Below are positions 25,901 to 32,280 of a stretch of 35,420 nucleotides of DNA, piece after piece. This DNA is from an uncultured Bacilli bacterium (lineage in GTDB: Bacteria > Bacillota_I > Bacilli_A > RF39 > UBA660), in NCBI GenBank assembly GCA_944332725.1, contig CALVKO010000009.1, positions 1 to 35,420 on the forward strand, written 5' to 3'. The notes under the pieces are model-generated. The model had not been told where the DNA came from. It was given only the letters and a program-made list of their open reading frames with translations, and did no database searches. How positions within the stretch are numbered: the stretch's first letter is position 1; each line of letters starts with the position of its first letter. The position numbers were made by a program, and so were the translations under genes.

Positions 25901-25935
25901 GCCATATATTATAGCATATTTTTTAATTTTGTCAA
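25901..25935 (-). promoter_or_regulatory. Promoter of the J-domain-like gene (shared module, copy 1)
   Basis: On the minus strand: TTGACA, 16 bp, TATAAT with an extended TGC, then ATATGGCAACAAC. The segment from about 25896 to 25942 is nearly identical to 28296-28342. The leader then has a TTATGAT/ATCATAA hairpin and an AGAAGGGGGAATT ribosome binding region like that of the other copy. Confidence 0.85.
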
Positions 25936-25968
25936 ATTGATAATTTTTAATTTTTTTTCACAAAATAC

Positions 25969-25997
25969 TTGCATTATATAATTAAATGTGATATCAT
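25969..25997 (+). promoter_or_regulatory. tRNA operon promoter
   Basis: TTGCAT (25969-25974), 17 bp, TATCAT (25992-25997) with an extended TGA. It lies 21 bp before the first tRNA. Confidence 0.7.
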
Positions 25998-26018
25998 TTA
26001 GAAGTACCAATTGAAATT

Positions 26019-26095
26019 GGACCCTTAGCTCAGTTGGTTAGAGCATCCGGCTCATAACCGGGCGGTCGTAGGTTCGAGTCCTACAGGGTCCACCA
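26019..26095 (+). tRNA. tRNA with CAT anticodon (Ile2 or elongator Met)
   Basis: 77 nt with encoded CCA. Acceptor GGACCCT/AGGGTCC, D loop AGCTCAGTTGGTTAGAGC, anticodon loop CTCATAA (CAT), T arm with GGTTCGAGTCC. The G1-C72 pair rules out the initiator. The body resembles the tRNA-Ile whose C34 becomes lysidine as much as elongator Met, so identity is left open. Confidence 0.93.
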
Positions 26096-26100
26096 CTTAT

Positions 26101-26185
26101 GCGAGTGTGGCGAAATTGGCAGACGCACTAGACTTAGGATCTAGCGCCTTATGGCATGGGGGTTCAAGTCCCTTCACTCGCACCA
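26101..26185 (+). tRNA. tRNA-Leu (TAG anticodon)
   Basis: 85 nt, class II with a variable arm (GCGCCTTATGGC). Acceptor GCGAGTG/CACTCGC, anticodon stem CTAGA/TCTAG with loop CTTAGGA, so the anticodon is TAG. CCA is encoded. It lies five bases after the CAT tRNA in the same transcript. Confidence 0.95.
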
Positions 26186-26198
26186 GTAAGCAATAATT

Positions 26199-26221
26199 AC
26201 AGCCATAGTGGTTGTTTTTTT
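26199..26221 (+). terminator. tRNA operon terminator
   Basis: ACAGCCA/TGGTTGT (one G-U) around a TAG loop, followed by six T. Confidence 0.8.
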
Positions 26222-26237
26222 ATAATATTTTAGATAA

Positions 26238-26262
26238 TTAAAAAATCCTTACTTAAGGATTT
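26238..26262 (-). terminator. Terminator after the 139-aa gene
   Basis: AAATCCTT/AAGGATTT, an 8-bp perfect stem with a four-base loop and a T run on the minus strand. It overlaps the stop codon at 26261. Confidence 0.8.
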
Positions 26263-26680
26263 ATTTTTGTAACATTTTTAATAAATTAATTTTAAACATA
26301 TCTTTTTCTTGATTTTCTTTAGATACCATTACACCTTTATATGTTGTTAATTCAGATTGATGTCCTTCTCCTAATATTCCTTCAGGCGTTATTTTATCCA
26401 ACATTACTATTTTTTCGTTAAAATAAACCGTGTAATGTAATTTTATATCACCATGTACTTTAGAAAACATCGTATCTGTTGGCAATTTCAATTCATAATT
26501 TTTAGAATTATTTTGCTCATTAGTAGAAATAATTTCTCCTAAAAATTTACCTTCCTTAAAAGACGGATAAAATGAAAAATATAATTTTTTATACGCTAAC
26601 ATATTATACTTTTTTAAACTTCTTTCATATTTTCTGAATTCGTTTTCATTGACATATTCAAATAAATAATTATCTTTCAT
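26261..26680 (-). CDS. Hypothetical protein, 139 aa
   Basis: No family recognised. A soluble protein with a charged N-terminus (YLFEYVNENEFRKYERSLKKYN) and a predicted beta-rich middle (FSFYPSFKEGKFLGEI, YTVYFNEKIVMLDKITPEGIL). The ATG follows AGGTGGGT. It is monocistronic, with its own terminator, and stands between the tRNA pair and the surface-protein gene. Confidence 0.65.
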   Translation of the reverse strand: MKDNYLFEYVNENEFRKYERSLKKYNMLAYKKLYFSFYPSFKEGKFLGEIISTNEQNNSKNYELKLPTDTMFSKVHGDIKLHYTVYFNEKIVMLDKITPEGILGEGHQSELTTYKGVMVSKENQEKDMFKINLLKMLQK

Positions 26681-26745
26681 ATACCCACCTCGATTCTCTC
26701 CTATTCTTAATTAATTTTATCATAATAATATTTAAAAGTCAAACA

Positions 26746-26769
26746 TAAAAAGAAGAAGTTTACACTTCT
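26746..26769 (-). terminator. Terminator after the surface-protein gene
   Basis: AGAAGT/ACTTCT with a four-base loop, then TCTTTTT on the minus strand; it begins in the last codons. Confidence 0.65.
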
Positions 26770-28226
26770 CTTTTCTTTCCTGTTAATTCATAACCTAAAC
26801 TTATTAAGTTTTGATCATTTTTACTTGTACTCCATTTATAATAAGTACCAGCAACAGTTAATTGTTTACGAGTTCTATATCTATAATATGTAATCGCTTC
26901 ATAAATAGGTATTTTTCTTGTTTTTTCTACTTTAGTTGTAACTTCAACTGGTACAGTCGTTGTTACATCTTTGTATACAGGAACATCTTTATAAACTGTT
27001 ACAGTTTTAATGCAGTTAGATCCACTTAATTTATAATCACTACCATATGTTGAACAAGATAATGTTCCTGAACCACTTGTTACATATTTATAACATTTTG
27101 TATTAGCACCACTACCTTCTTTATTTGGATAATCAGTTGGGCAAGAATATGTAGTAGTTCCTGAATTATAAGTTCTTGTATATTTTTTATATGTATATGT
27201 AGTTACATTTTGACATACATTTGTACAATCTACTGTTGTTTTGTGACTGACATATTCATATTTTACTGTATTACTTGAAGATAAAGCATATTTTGATGTT
27301 GTATATCCTTGATATACCCAACTACCATAACTACCTGAAGTAGTATTTTTTATAACTTTACCATATTCTTTTTTAGTTGTTGTACCACCAGTAGCTGGTT
27401 TAGTATCAATAACTTTAGTACCAACTGCTTTTGATGTTGTACCAACTTGAACTTGCGTAGTTTGAGTTTTATATTCGATAGATGTTTCATAATCATAGTA
27501 AGTTTCTGTTCTATACCCAGTTAATTCATCACGTTTATCAATCTCAACTTGTCTTAATGTATCTGCAGTAACTTTAGTTGTAGACCAATCAGACCATGGT
27601 CCCCATTCAGAATAAGTATTTTTTGTAACTAATTTATATTCATATTCATATTTTTTATTTACAACTGGTGTTTCTGGATTAGATGGTTTTGAAGGTTTTG
27701 AAGGTTTTGAAGGTTTAGTAGTTGTTGTTGGTTGTTCTTCACAAATAGCGCCATCACAATAATCATAACATCCCATATAAACAATAATATAATCTGAATA
27801 ATCTGAACAAGTTAATTGAACTTTCATTTGATATTCATCGCTCATTTTTGTAACTTGAACATATGATTTAGATACATCACAAGATTGGTTGTTACTATCT
27901 TTAAATGGAATAACTAATTTTTTTTCTTCCATTTCTTCTAAAGTAAGAGTAACAGAATCGCCTATTTTTTTAGGTAATCTTTCATTTGTAAAGTATCCTT
28001 GTGCAGCATCACGCATGCTTTCAACATTATCAGTATACAATCTACCATATAATGATTGTAATTGCATAGCAATTTCACTTGTTAATTCATCTTTTCCTAC
28101 AAAGTTATCCTTTAAATAATTTTTTGTTGGAAATAACCAAATCATGACAAATACGAATAAAATTACTAGCATTAATTGTAAAACTATGTCTCTAAAACTT
28201 AATGTATTTCTTCTTTCTTCATACAT
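26760..28226 (-). CDS. Surface-exposed cysteine-rich protein with WxxW (thrombospondin-like) motif
   Basis: 488 residues. A short cytosolic start is followed by one membrane helix (IVLQLMLVILFVFVMIWLF, about 14-32), so the bulk is outside. Next come a helical part, a Cys pair region (GCYDYCDGAICEEQ), a proline linker of repeated SKP units, and then WGPWSDWSTTK, which has the spacing of a thrombospondin type 1 repeat. A long Thr/Tyr/Ser-rich region follows with six more Cys in CTNVCQN, YSCPTDYPN, TKCYK, LSCSTY and SNCIKT contexts, and then VYKDVPVYKDV. It is probably a disulfide-stabilised surface or adhesin-like protein. The ATG follows AGGGGGA, with the same promoter module as the J-domain-like gene. 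Confidence 0.75.
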   Translation of the reverse strand: MYEERRNTLSFRDIVLQLMLVILFVFVMIWLFPTKNYLKDNFVGKDELTSEIAMQLQSLYGRLYTDNVESMRDAAQGYFTNERLPKKIGDSVTLTLEEMEEKKLVIPFKDSNNQSCDVSKSYVQVTKMSDEYQMKVQLTCSDYSDYIIVYMGCYDYCDGAICEEQPTTTTKPSKPSKPSKPSNPETPVVNKKYEYEYKLVTKNTYSEWGPWSDWSTTKVTADTLRQVEIDKRDELTGYRTETYYDYETSIEYKTQTTQVQVGTTSKAVGTKVIDTKPATGGTTTKKEYGKVIKNTTSGSYGSWVYQGYTTSKYALSSSNTVKYEYVSHKTTVDCTNVCQNVTTYTYKKYTRTYNSGTTTYSCPTDYPNKEGSGANTKCYKYVTSGSGTLSCSTYGSDYKLSGSNCIKTVTVYKDVPVYKDVTTTVPVEVTTKVEKTRKIPIYEAITYYRYRTRKQLTVAGTYYKWSTSKNDQNLISLGYELTGKKREV

Positions 28227-28300
28227 ATGAATTCCCCCTTCTTTTTATGGCAATTATACTACCACAAATATGTATATTTGTCAATATTTTCTCCGTTGTT

Positions 28301-28335
28301 GCCATATATTATAGCATTTTTTTTTATTTTGTCAA
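28301..28335 (-). promoter_or_regulatory. Promoter of the surface-protein gene (shared module, copy 2)
   Basis: TTGACA, 16 bp, TATAAT with an extended TGC, then ATATGGCAACAAC, as at 25901-25935. The -35 lies in the last codons of the Smr gene. The leader has an ACAAATA/TATTTGT hairpin before AGAAGGGGGAATT. Confidence 0.85.
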
Positions 28336-28596
28336 ATTGATATTAACTAAAGTGCATCCCACATTAAATGGATGAATTTTATATTCAATAACTTTTTTAT
28401 TTCTAGATAAAGTTAATTGAGTAGTTTCTTTTAATGTTCCACTACCAATTCCATGTATTATCACAATAAATTTGTTTTTCATTTTTATATTATCATTAAT
28501 AAAATCATTTATCGCAACACGAGCAGTTTCACGATCAAAGCCATGCAAATCTAAACTAGGAAGACTATCTATAAATATTATATCATTTAAATTCAT
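28324..28596 (-). CDS. Stand-alone Smr domain protein
   Basis: 90 residues, essentially one Smr domain as found at the C-terminus of MutS2. LDLHGFDRETAR and the IIHGIGSGTLKE (HGxGxG) motif are intact, ending in NVGCTLVNINL. Smr domains nick or cut nucleic acids; in MutS2 they act on collided ribosomes or recombination intermediates. No MutS part is present and the upstream neighbour is a sugar kinase, so this is a solo Smr protein. It overlaps the PfkB gene by 14 bp. Its last codons carry the -35 of the next gene. Confidence 0.88.
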   Translation of the reverse strand: MNLNDIIFIDSLPSLDLHGFDRETARVAINDFINDNIKMKNKFIVIIHGIGSGTLKETTQLTLSRNKKVIEYKIHPFNVGCTLVNINLTK

Positions 28597-29470
28597 TATA
28601 TACTGCTTCCATTTCTTCTTTCAATGGAATTGAATTTCTAGTACCAATTCTACTTACTGATATAGCTCCTGCATAATTAGCTAACTGTAATGCAAATTTA
28701 GGATCATATCCATTTGCTAAATAATACGTTAAGGCCCCATGAAATATGTCGCCAGCACCAGTAGAATCAACTGCTCTTAGTTTTATTGATTTAATTATTT
28801 CATAATTATATAAGCAGCCTTTATCTTCTAAAGTTACAACTATTTCGTTTTTGAATATTTCTTTTAATTTAGTATAGACATTTTTAATTGTTTCAAAGTT
28901 ATCATAATCTATTTCTAAATTAGTTACATTTTCAGCAAAATCTTTAGAACAAGCAACCCATTTAACCATTTTACATAATTCTACCACTTCAGCAGTATCT
29001 CTTCCTGCATCAATTATACTTAATGCTTCCGGATATTTATTTAAAATATCTTTGCTCATTTCATATTCTTGACCATCGATTAATATAACATCAGGAGTAA
29101 AATCTAATTCAAATTTAGTCATTTCTACTTTTTTAGGTTTGTAAGCAAAAGTAGTTCTTGAACCATTTTGTTTATTGGCCAAAACAAAACTAGATGTTGT
29201 TTCATGTCCATTCCTTAATTCTAAATAATCAGTATTTACATTTACATTATTAAATTCTTCCTTTATTTTATGACCATAAAAATCATTTCCGACAATACCT
29301 GCAAAATATACATCGCTTCCCCAACTTCCTAATAAATAAGCAGCAGTACTAGCAGGGCCACCGCCACATTCTATTCTTTCTTGAACTCTATTTTTTGTAT
29401 TTTCAACTGGATATTCGTCCAATGGTAATGTCACATCATATGTAGCATGACCTAAACATAATATCTTCAT
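28583..29470 (-). CDS. PfkB family carbohydrate kinase
   Basis: 295 residues from ATG 29470 after GGGTGAT; the longer frame has no ribosome binding site. Ribokinase-fold sugar or nucleoside kinase. The N-terminal signature is ECGGGPASTAAYLLGSWG (substrate-binding glycines), with GIVGNDFYGHKI; the C-terminal ATP/anion-hole signature is DSTGAGDIFHGAL with catalytic Asp in GAGD. The substrate (ribose, fructose or a nucleoside) cannot be assigned. It is cotranscribed with the Smr gene. Confidence 0.9.
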   Translation of the reverse strand: MKILCLGHATYDVTLPLDEYPVENTKNRVQERIECGGGPASTAAYLLGSWGSDVYFAGIVGNDFYGHKIKEEFNNVNVNTDYLELRNGHETTSSFVLANKQNGSRTTFAYKPKKVEMTKFELDFTPDVILIDGQEYEMSKDILNKYPEALSIIDAGRDTAEVVELCKMVKWVACSKDFAENVTNLEIDYDNFETIKNVYTKLKEIFKNEIVVTLEDKGCLYNYEIIKSIKLRAVDSTGAGDIFHGALTYYLANGYDPKFALQLANYAGAISVSRIGTRNSIPLKEEMEAVYNEFK

Positions 29471-29515
29471 TATATCACCCAATATAATTTTAGCATTTTT
29501 TTTAAATAAAAACAA

Positions 29516-29538
29516 TAAAAAAGACAATTAATTTGTCT
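29516..29538 (-). terminator. Intrinsic terminator closing the accessory region
   Basis: AGACAA/TTGTCT with a five-base loop and six T on the minus strand. It would end transcripts from the toxin gene before the PfkB promoter. Confidence 0.7.
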
Positions 29539-29543
29539 CTTTT

Positions 29544-29575
29544 ACAACTGCTTGTACCACTGTCATATTCGTGGG
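29544..29575 (-). repeat. Diverged intergenic element, copy 1
   Basis: On the minus strand this reads CACGAATATGACAG, then TGGTACAAGCAGTTGT. It matches 32195-32227 (CACCAAATGAGACAG, then CAGCACAAGCTGTTGT) at most positions, with one indel. Both lie on the minus strand of the accessory region after a gene. Neither forms a convincing intact gene in this window. Confidence 0.45.
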
Positions 29576-29649
29576 GTGTTTTTTCCTTAAAAACGAATAC
29601 TATTTGACTTATTTTTTTCTTATATAAATAATAATATTTATAAGTAATT

Positions 29650-30117
29650 TTATTTTAATTCATCTAACATCTTTTGTTTTAAATTATCTATATCAGTAAA
29701 AAACAAATTTGTACCCCTCTTCTTTAAACCTAACATATTTTTAAACAATCTTTTGATTTCATGTTGCAAGTCAGTTGGAACCTTTAATGGAATACCATCA
29801 ACAGTATGCACATGATCTATGTATTTTTCTAATGTTGGAAATGCATTTTGCAGTAATATGGCAGCATCTTCATCTGCTATTTTTCTTATTATAATTGTAT
29901 TACAAAAACCATATTTTTCTTGTTTTTTATCTATTATCTTTCTATATTTATCTATTTTAGAACTTATTGGTATAAACCACAAAATATCTTTATCTTTAAT
30001 AGTAAAATAAGTTGGTCTTTTTTTACCCTTCTCATGATTTTGCATTAGATTTTCATCATTTACTATATCAAAGTATACGTCTTTTATATGATATAAATAT
30101 CCTGTTTTAATTTCCAT
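29650..30117 (-). CDS. Type III toxin-antitoxin system toxin, CptN/ToxN-like endoribonuclease
   Basis: 155 residues from ATG 30117, nine bases after GGAG; the longer frame runs back into the terminator. The sequence GYLYHIKDVYF, then RPTYFTIKDKDILWFIPISSKIDKY (Ser52, Ser53, Lys54), YIDHVHTVDGIPLKV and a closing IDNLKQKMLDEL fit the CptIN branch of the ToxN/AbiQ family from memory of those proteins. PISSK is the counterpart of the catalytic Ser/Lys patch of ToxN. Such toxins cut mRNA and are held by a repeated pseudoknot RNA. The upstream 2.1 RNA repeats and the terminator between them and the gene give the whole type III layout, which strongly supports the call. Confidence 0.85.
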   Translation of the reverse strand: MEIKTGYLYHIKDVYFDIVNDENLMQNHEKGKKRPTYFTIKDKDILWFIPISSKIDKYRKIIDKKQEKYGFCNTIIIRKIADEDAAILLQNAFPTLEKYIDHVHTVDGIPLKVPTDLQHEIKRLFKNMLGLKKRGTNLFFTDIDNLKQKMLDELK

Positions 30118-30152
30118 ATGCATCATCTCCGTAAAAATTATATCATAAAACA

Positions 30153-30179
30153 AAAGAAAACTCCATCTTACGATGAAGT
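30153..30179 (-). terminator. Terminator between antitoxin RNA repeats and toxin gene
   Basis: ACTTCATC/GATGGAGT (one G-U) with a GTAA loop, followed by TTTCTTTT on the minus strand. In type III systems a leaky terminator at this point sets the RNA-to-toxin ratio. An extended -10 (TGATATAAT, 30137-30145) follows and might give extra toxin mRNA. Confidence 0.85.
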
Positions 30180-30186
30180 TATTCTG

Positions 30187-30291
30187 CATTTTCAACCAGG
30201 ATCATTTATTAGTCGCACCACCTGGAAGCGAAAAACATTGTCGCCTGGAATCACTTATTATTCGCACCATCCAGAAGCGAAAAACATTTTC
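30187..30291 (-). ncRNA. Type III antitoxin RNA: 2.1 tandem 49-nt repeats, pseudoknot-forming
   Basis: Read on the minus strand, repeat 1 is 30291-30243, repeat 2 is 30242-30194, and a third copy is cut after its first seven bases GAAAATG (30193-30187). Each unit is 49 nt. Within a unit, bases 12-15 (TCGC) pair with 27-30 (GCGA), and bases 18-22 pair with 43-47. The two stems interleave as an H-type pseudoknot, as in ToxI and CptI RNAs. Between units the second stem changes at three of five pairs and stays paired: CTGGA/TCCAG versus CCAGG/CCTGG. Transcription would start near 30305, where CACT-GAAA-AGTG forms a short 5' hairpin. Confidence 0.88.
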
Positions 30292-30311
30292 ACACTTTTC
30301 AGTGCAATATA

Positions 30312-30340
30312 AATATACTATATTTTTATGAAAATGTCAA
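30312..30340 (-). promoter_or_regulatory. Promoter of the type III toxin-antitoxin locus
   Basis: On the minus strand: TTGACA (30335-30340), 17 bp, TATATT (30312-30317), about 20 bp before the first repeat. Confidence 0.8.
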
Positions 30341-30397
30341 TTAGTATACATTTATATTATATTCATTTTTCTAAGTAACAATTCATTTTATATTCAC

Positions 30398-30841
30398 TTA
30401 TTGTTCGTTTTGACTTATTTCTTCTACTAATTTATCATTAGTTAATTCCCCATCAGTTAATTCATTAGTTAATTTCTTTATTAATATTGCTTCATCACCT
30501 ATTCTGATTGTTTTATCACCAGTTCCCGATATATCTGTTGGCTCAACATTCATTTTTTTTTGTTTGGTAGAAAAAAGTGAATTTGATAATAATGTAGGTA
30601 AATATGTTGAGACATATGTAGTTTCACATATACACATTTTTTCATATACTTTTGCCACTGTTAACTTATCCTTAACAATATCAAACTTGCCTAAGTCTTC
30701 TTTTGTTAAAGGATCAAAAATAGTCTCGCTTTTCCCATGAATCTCCATTAAATCTCCAACTTCAACATTATTATCACTTCCACCATTAATTATTAATGAT
30801 GTATCGTCTATGATTTTTACTACTCTAAACTGATTATTCAT
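30398..30841 (-). CDS. FlgT C-terminal-domain-like protein
   Basis: 147 residues from ATG 30841, behind GGAAGGTGG. The central part, VVKIIDDTSLIINGG, VEVGDLMEIHG, IFDPLTKEDLGKFDIVKDKLTVAKVYEKM, follows the pattern of the FlgT C-terminal domain (G..GG.V..GD.., ..DP.T.E.LG, V.KV). A low-complexity tail rich in Thr, Asn and Glu follows. There is no signal peptide and no flagellar context. It overlaps the upstream membrane-protein gene by 8 bp, so the two form a coupled pair in the accessory region. Family assignment is by motif memory and moderate. Confidence 0.6.
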   Translation of the reverse strand: MNNQFRVVKIIDDTSLIINGGSDNNVEVGDLMEIHGKSETIFDPLTKEDLGKFDIVKDKLTVAKVYEKMCICETTYVSTYLPTLLSNSLFSTKQKKMNVEPTDISGTGDKTIRIGDEAILIKKLTNELTDGELTNDKLVEEISQNEQ

Positions 30842-31274
30842 TGTTTCCACCTTCCTTTGTTTTTCCATTAATAAAATTAGTGATTAATTCCTTTTTAAGG
30901 TTAGTTCTTTCCTCTTTTGTTAAATCATTATAGCATAACAATAATCCAATTACCTTATTTGAAAATTCGCGAAGAAGTTCATTATTATATTGTTCTTGCT
31001 TTAATTCCATAATATTATCTTTATAATTCTGAGCCAGTGCTTGATTTTTACTATACAACTCCTCGTATTTTTTATAAAGTTTTTTTACTTTCATACAATA
31101 TTTTATTGAATTAACAATTAATATAATCACTATAAAAGGTATCACAATATATAATATTTTTTCCAAGTCGTCCAGCTTATTCCAAAAACTAAATATTGCA
31201 ATAAATGGTATGACTGTGAGAATAATATTTATTATATCAAAAGTAAAAAAATTTGGATTACTCTCTTTTTGCAT
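30834..31274 (-). CDS. Two-helix membrane protein with cytosolic coiled coil
   Basis: 146 residues. Two membrane segments (IINIILTVIPFIAIFSFW and ILYIVIPFIVIILIVNSI) are followed by a long charged coiled-coil region (YKKYEELYSKNQALAQNYKDNIMELKQEQ) and a helical tail. The ATG follows GTAGGTGG. It is the upstream member of a coupled pair with the FlgT_C-like gene and lies between the type III toxin-antitoxin locus and recombinase remnants, so it is likely cargo of a mobile element. I recognise no family; a membrane-associated defence or stability role is only a guess. Confidence 0.6.
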   Translation of the reverse strand: MQKESNPNFFTFDIINIILTVIPFIAIFSFWNKLDDLEKILYIVIPFIVIILIVNSIKYCMKVKKLYKKYEELYSKNQALAQNYKDNIMELKQEQYNNELLREFSNKVIGLLLCYNDLTKEERTNLKKELITNFINGKTKEGGNNE

Positions 31275-31398
31275 TATGCCACCTACTTCATCAAATCAAC
31301 TAAATTAATTATATCACGAAATACTAATTTTTTTACTTAATTATTGTTTGTTTAAGTTAGCATTATATTTTTTATTACAAAAAAGCTATTTCTAAAAA

Positions 31399-31424
31399 AG
31401 ACCAAGATTTTGAAATCTTAGTCT
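31399..31424 (-). terminator. Terminator after the recombinase remnant
   Basis: A 12-bp stem (AGACTAAGATTT with AAATCTTGGTCT, one G-U on the minus strand) and a T run. The G-U pairing shows that it acts on the minus strand. Confidence 0.75.
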
Positions 31425-31427
31425 AAT

Positions 31428-31604
31428 TTATATATAAATATCAATTATAATAGGCTTTTTTAATTTTATAAAACTAGTATCTTCCTCTTCATCTGAATAT
31501 CTTAAAATATCATCTTTTGTAAGGATTATACGGGTTAAAAAGAATCTTTTCTCACTGCCTATTTGTTTGTCTTTTGACGGATACTTGCTTGTGCCACAAA
31601 ATAC
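31428..31604 (-). pseudogene. C-terminal remnant of a large serine recombinase
   Basis: An open frame of 58 codons without a start, ending TAA at 31428. Its last residues, FLTRIILTKDD...FIKLKKPIIIDIYI, align with the end of the intact recombinase at 32326, FLGRIVITKDD...VHLTKPLLVDLYI: same length, same endings, clearly homologous but well diverged. The N-terminal rest of the gene is missing. It is evidence of an older element at this place. It keeps its own terminator. Confidence 0.75.
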
Positions 31605-31644
31605 TTAGGAATACTATAAAGAACGATATACCGTTCTATTTTGA

Positions 31645-32164
31645 CTAAAATGACCATTTCTGCCAATCCCAAACATTATTTGAAAATAGTATATTATCCA
31701 TTTGCTTAATAAAAATATTTGAATAATCATTAGAAAAATTATTTGTTAGCAGATAAAGTAATAATCCACATCCAAATAAATTTTCATTTTCTTTTTTATG
31801 ATTTGAATAGTCTTTATAACAATTTCATTGTATTCTGTTTGATCATAACTATCCCAATCGAAATTTATTTCATAATATGAAAATTCTTCTTCTAACCACA
31901 TCAAATTATAAATGACATCTATTGGATTAGAAAAATCATATTTTTTAATTGTATTAATACTTACTTTATATAACTTTGCTATATCATTTAGTCTTTCTTT
32001 ACTCGGTTCTCTATAGTTGGTTTCATAACTTTTAAACGTTTTACGTGGATACATTCCTCTGAATCCAAAGTATTCAGCAACATCATCTTCATTCATGTGC
32101 CTTAATCTCCTAACATACTCAAGTCGAGCACCTTTTTGTTCTTTTTGATTTTAATTATTTCCAT
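31645..32164 (-). pseudogene. Frameshifted XRE-type regulator
   Basis: The intact piece (31746-32096, 116 residues from ATG 32096) begins MNEDDVAEYFGFRG, in the middle of what should be a helix-turn-helix. In frame upstream, without any start codon, stand GARLEYVRRLRH, the expected first helix. An ATG at 32162-32164 in another frame gives MEIIKIKKNKK, which would join there if one base were changed in the A run at 32133-32137. At the other end a different frame continues as GLLLYLLTNNF to WDWQKWSF and a TAG at 31645. Two frameshifts therefore break the gene. ERLNDIAKLYKVSINTIKKYDF is typical of XRE C-terminal halves. Confidence 0.6.
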
Positions 32165-32194
32165 GCTTATGCGTTCTAATTTTGGTCTTCCTTA

Positions 32195-32227
32195 ACAACA
32201 GCTTGTGCTGCTGTCTCATTTGGTGGG
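32195..32227 (-). repeat. Diverged intergenic element, copy 2
   Basis: The partner of 29544-29575. On the minus strand ACAGC and GCTGT can pair around AGCACAA. It lies between the operator dyad and the broken XRE gene. Confidence 0.45.
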
Positions 32228-32231
32228 CAGT

Positions 32232-32250
32232 TTATACAATAATTGTATAA
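32232..32250 (-). promoter_or_regulatory. Perfect dyad, probable repressor operator
   Basis: TTATACAATtATTGTATAA: two perfect 9-bp half-sites around one central T. It lies about 20 bp downstream of TATAAT (32271-32276, minus strand, with a weak TTAACT 17 bp upstream) and before the XRE gene, where an autoregulatory operator is expected. Confidence 0.6.
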
Positions 32251-32280
32251 CCTTACCTGAATACATTAACATTATACTAT

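Noticed and set aside
26019-26095. Initiator tRNA-Met
   Set aside because: The first acceptor pair is G-C and the anticodon stem lacks the three G-C pairs of the initiator.
30187-30291. CRISPR-like array
   Set aside because: The 49-nt units are contiguous with no spacers, only 2.1 copies are present, no cas gene is near, and the fold and neighbour fit a type III antitoxin.
30118-30312. 64-codon plus-strand frame across the repeat region
   Set aside because: It lies antisense to the antitoxin RNA and its terminator, has no ribosome binding site, and exists because the repeats have few stops.
32150-32264. Short peptide frames through the copy 2 element (for example ending VVKEDQN)
   Set aside because: No start with a ribosome binding site, different frames open and close, and copy 1 does not keep any of them.
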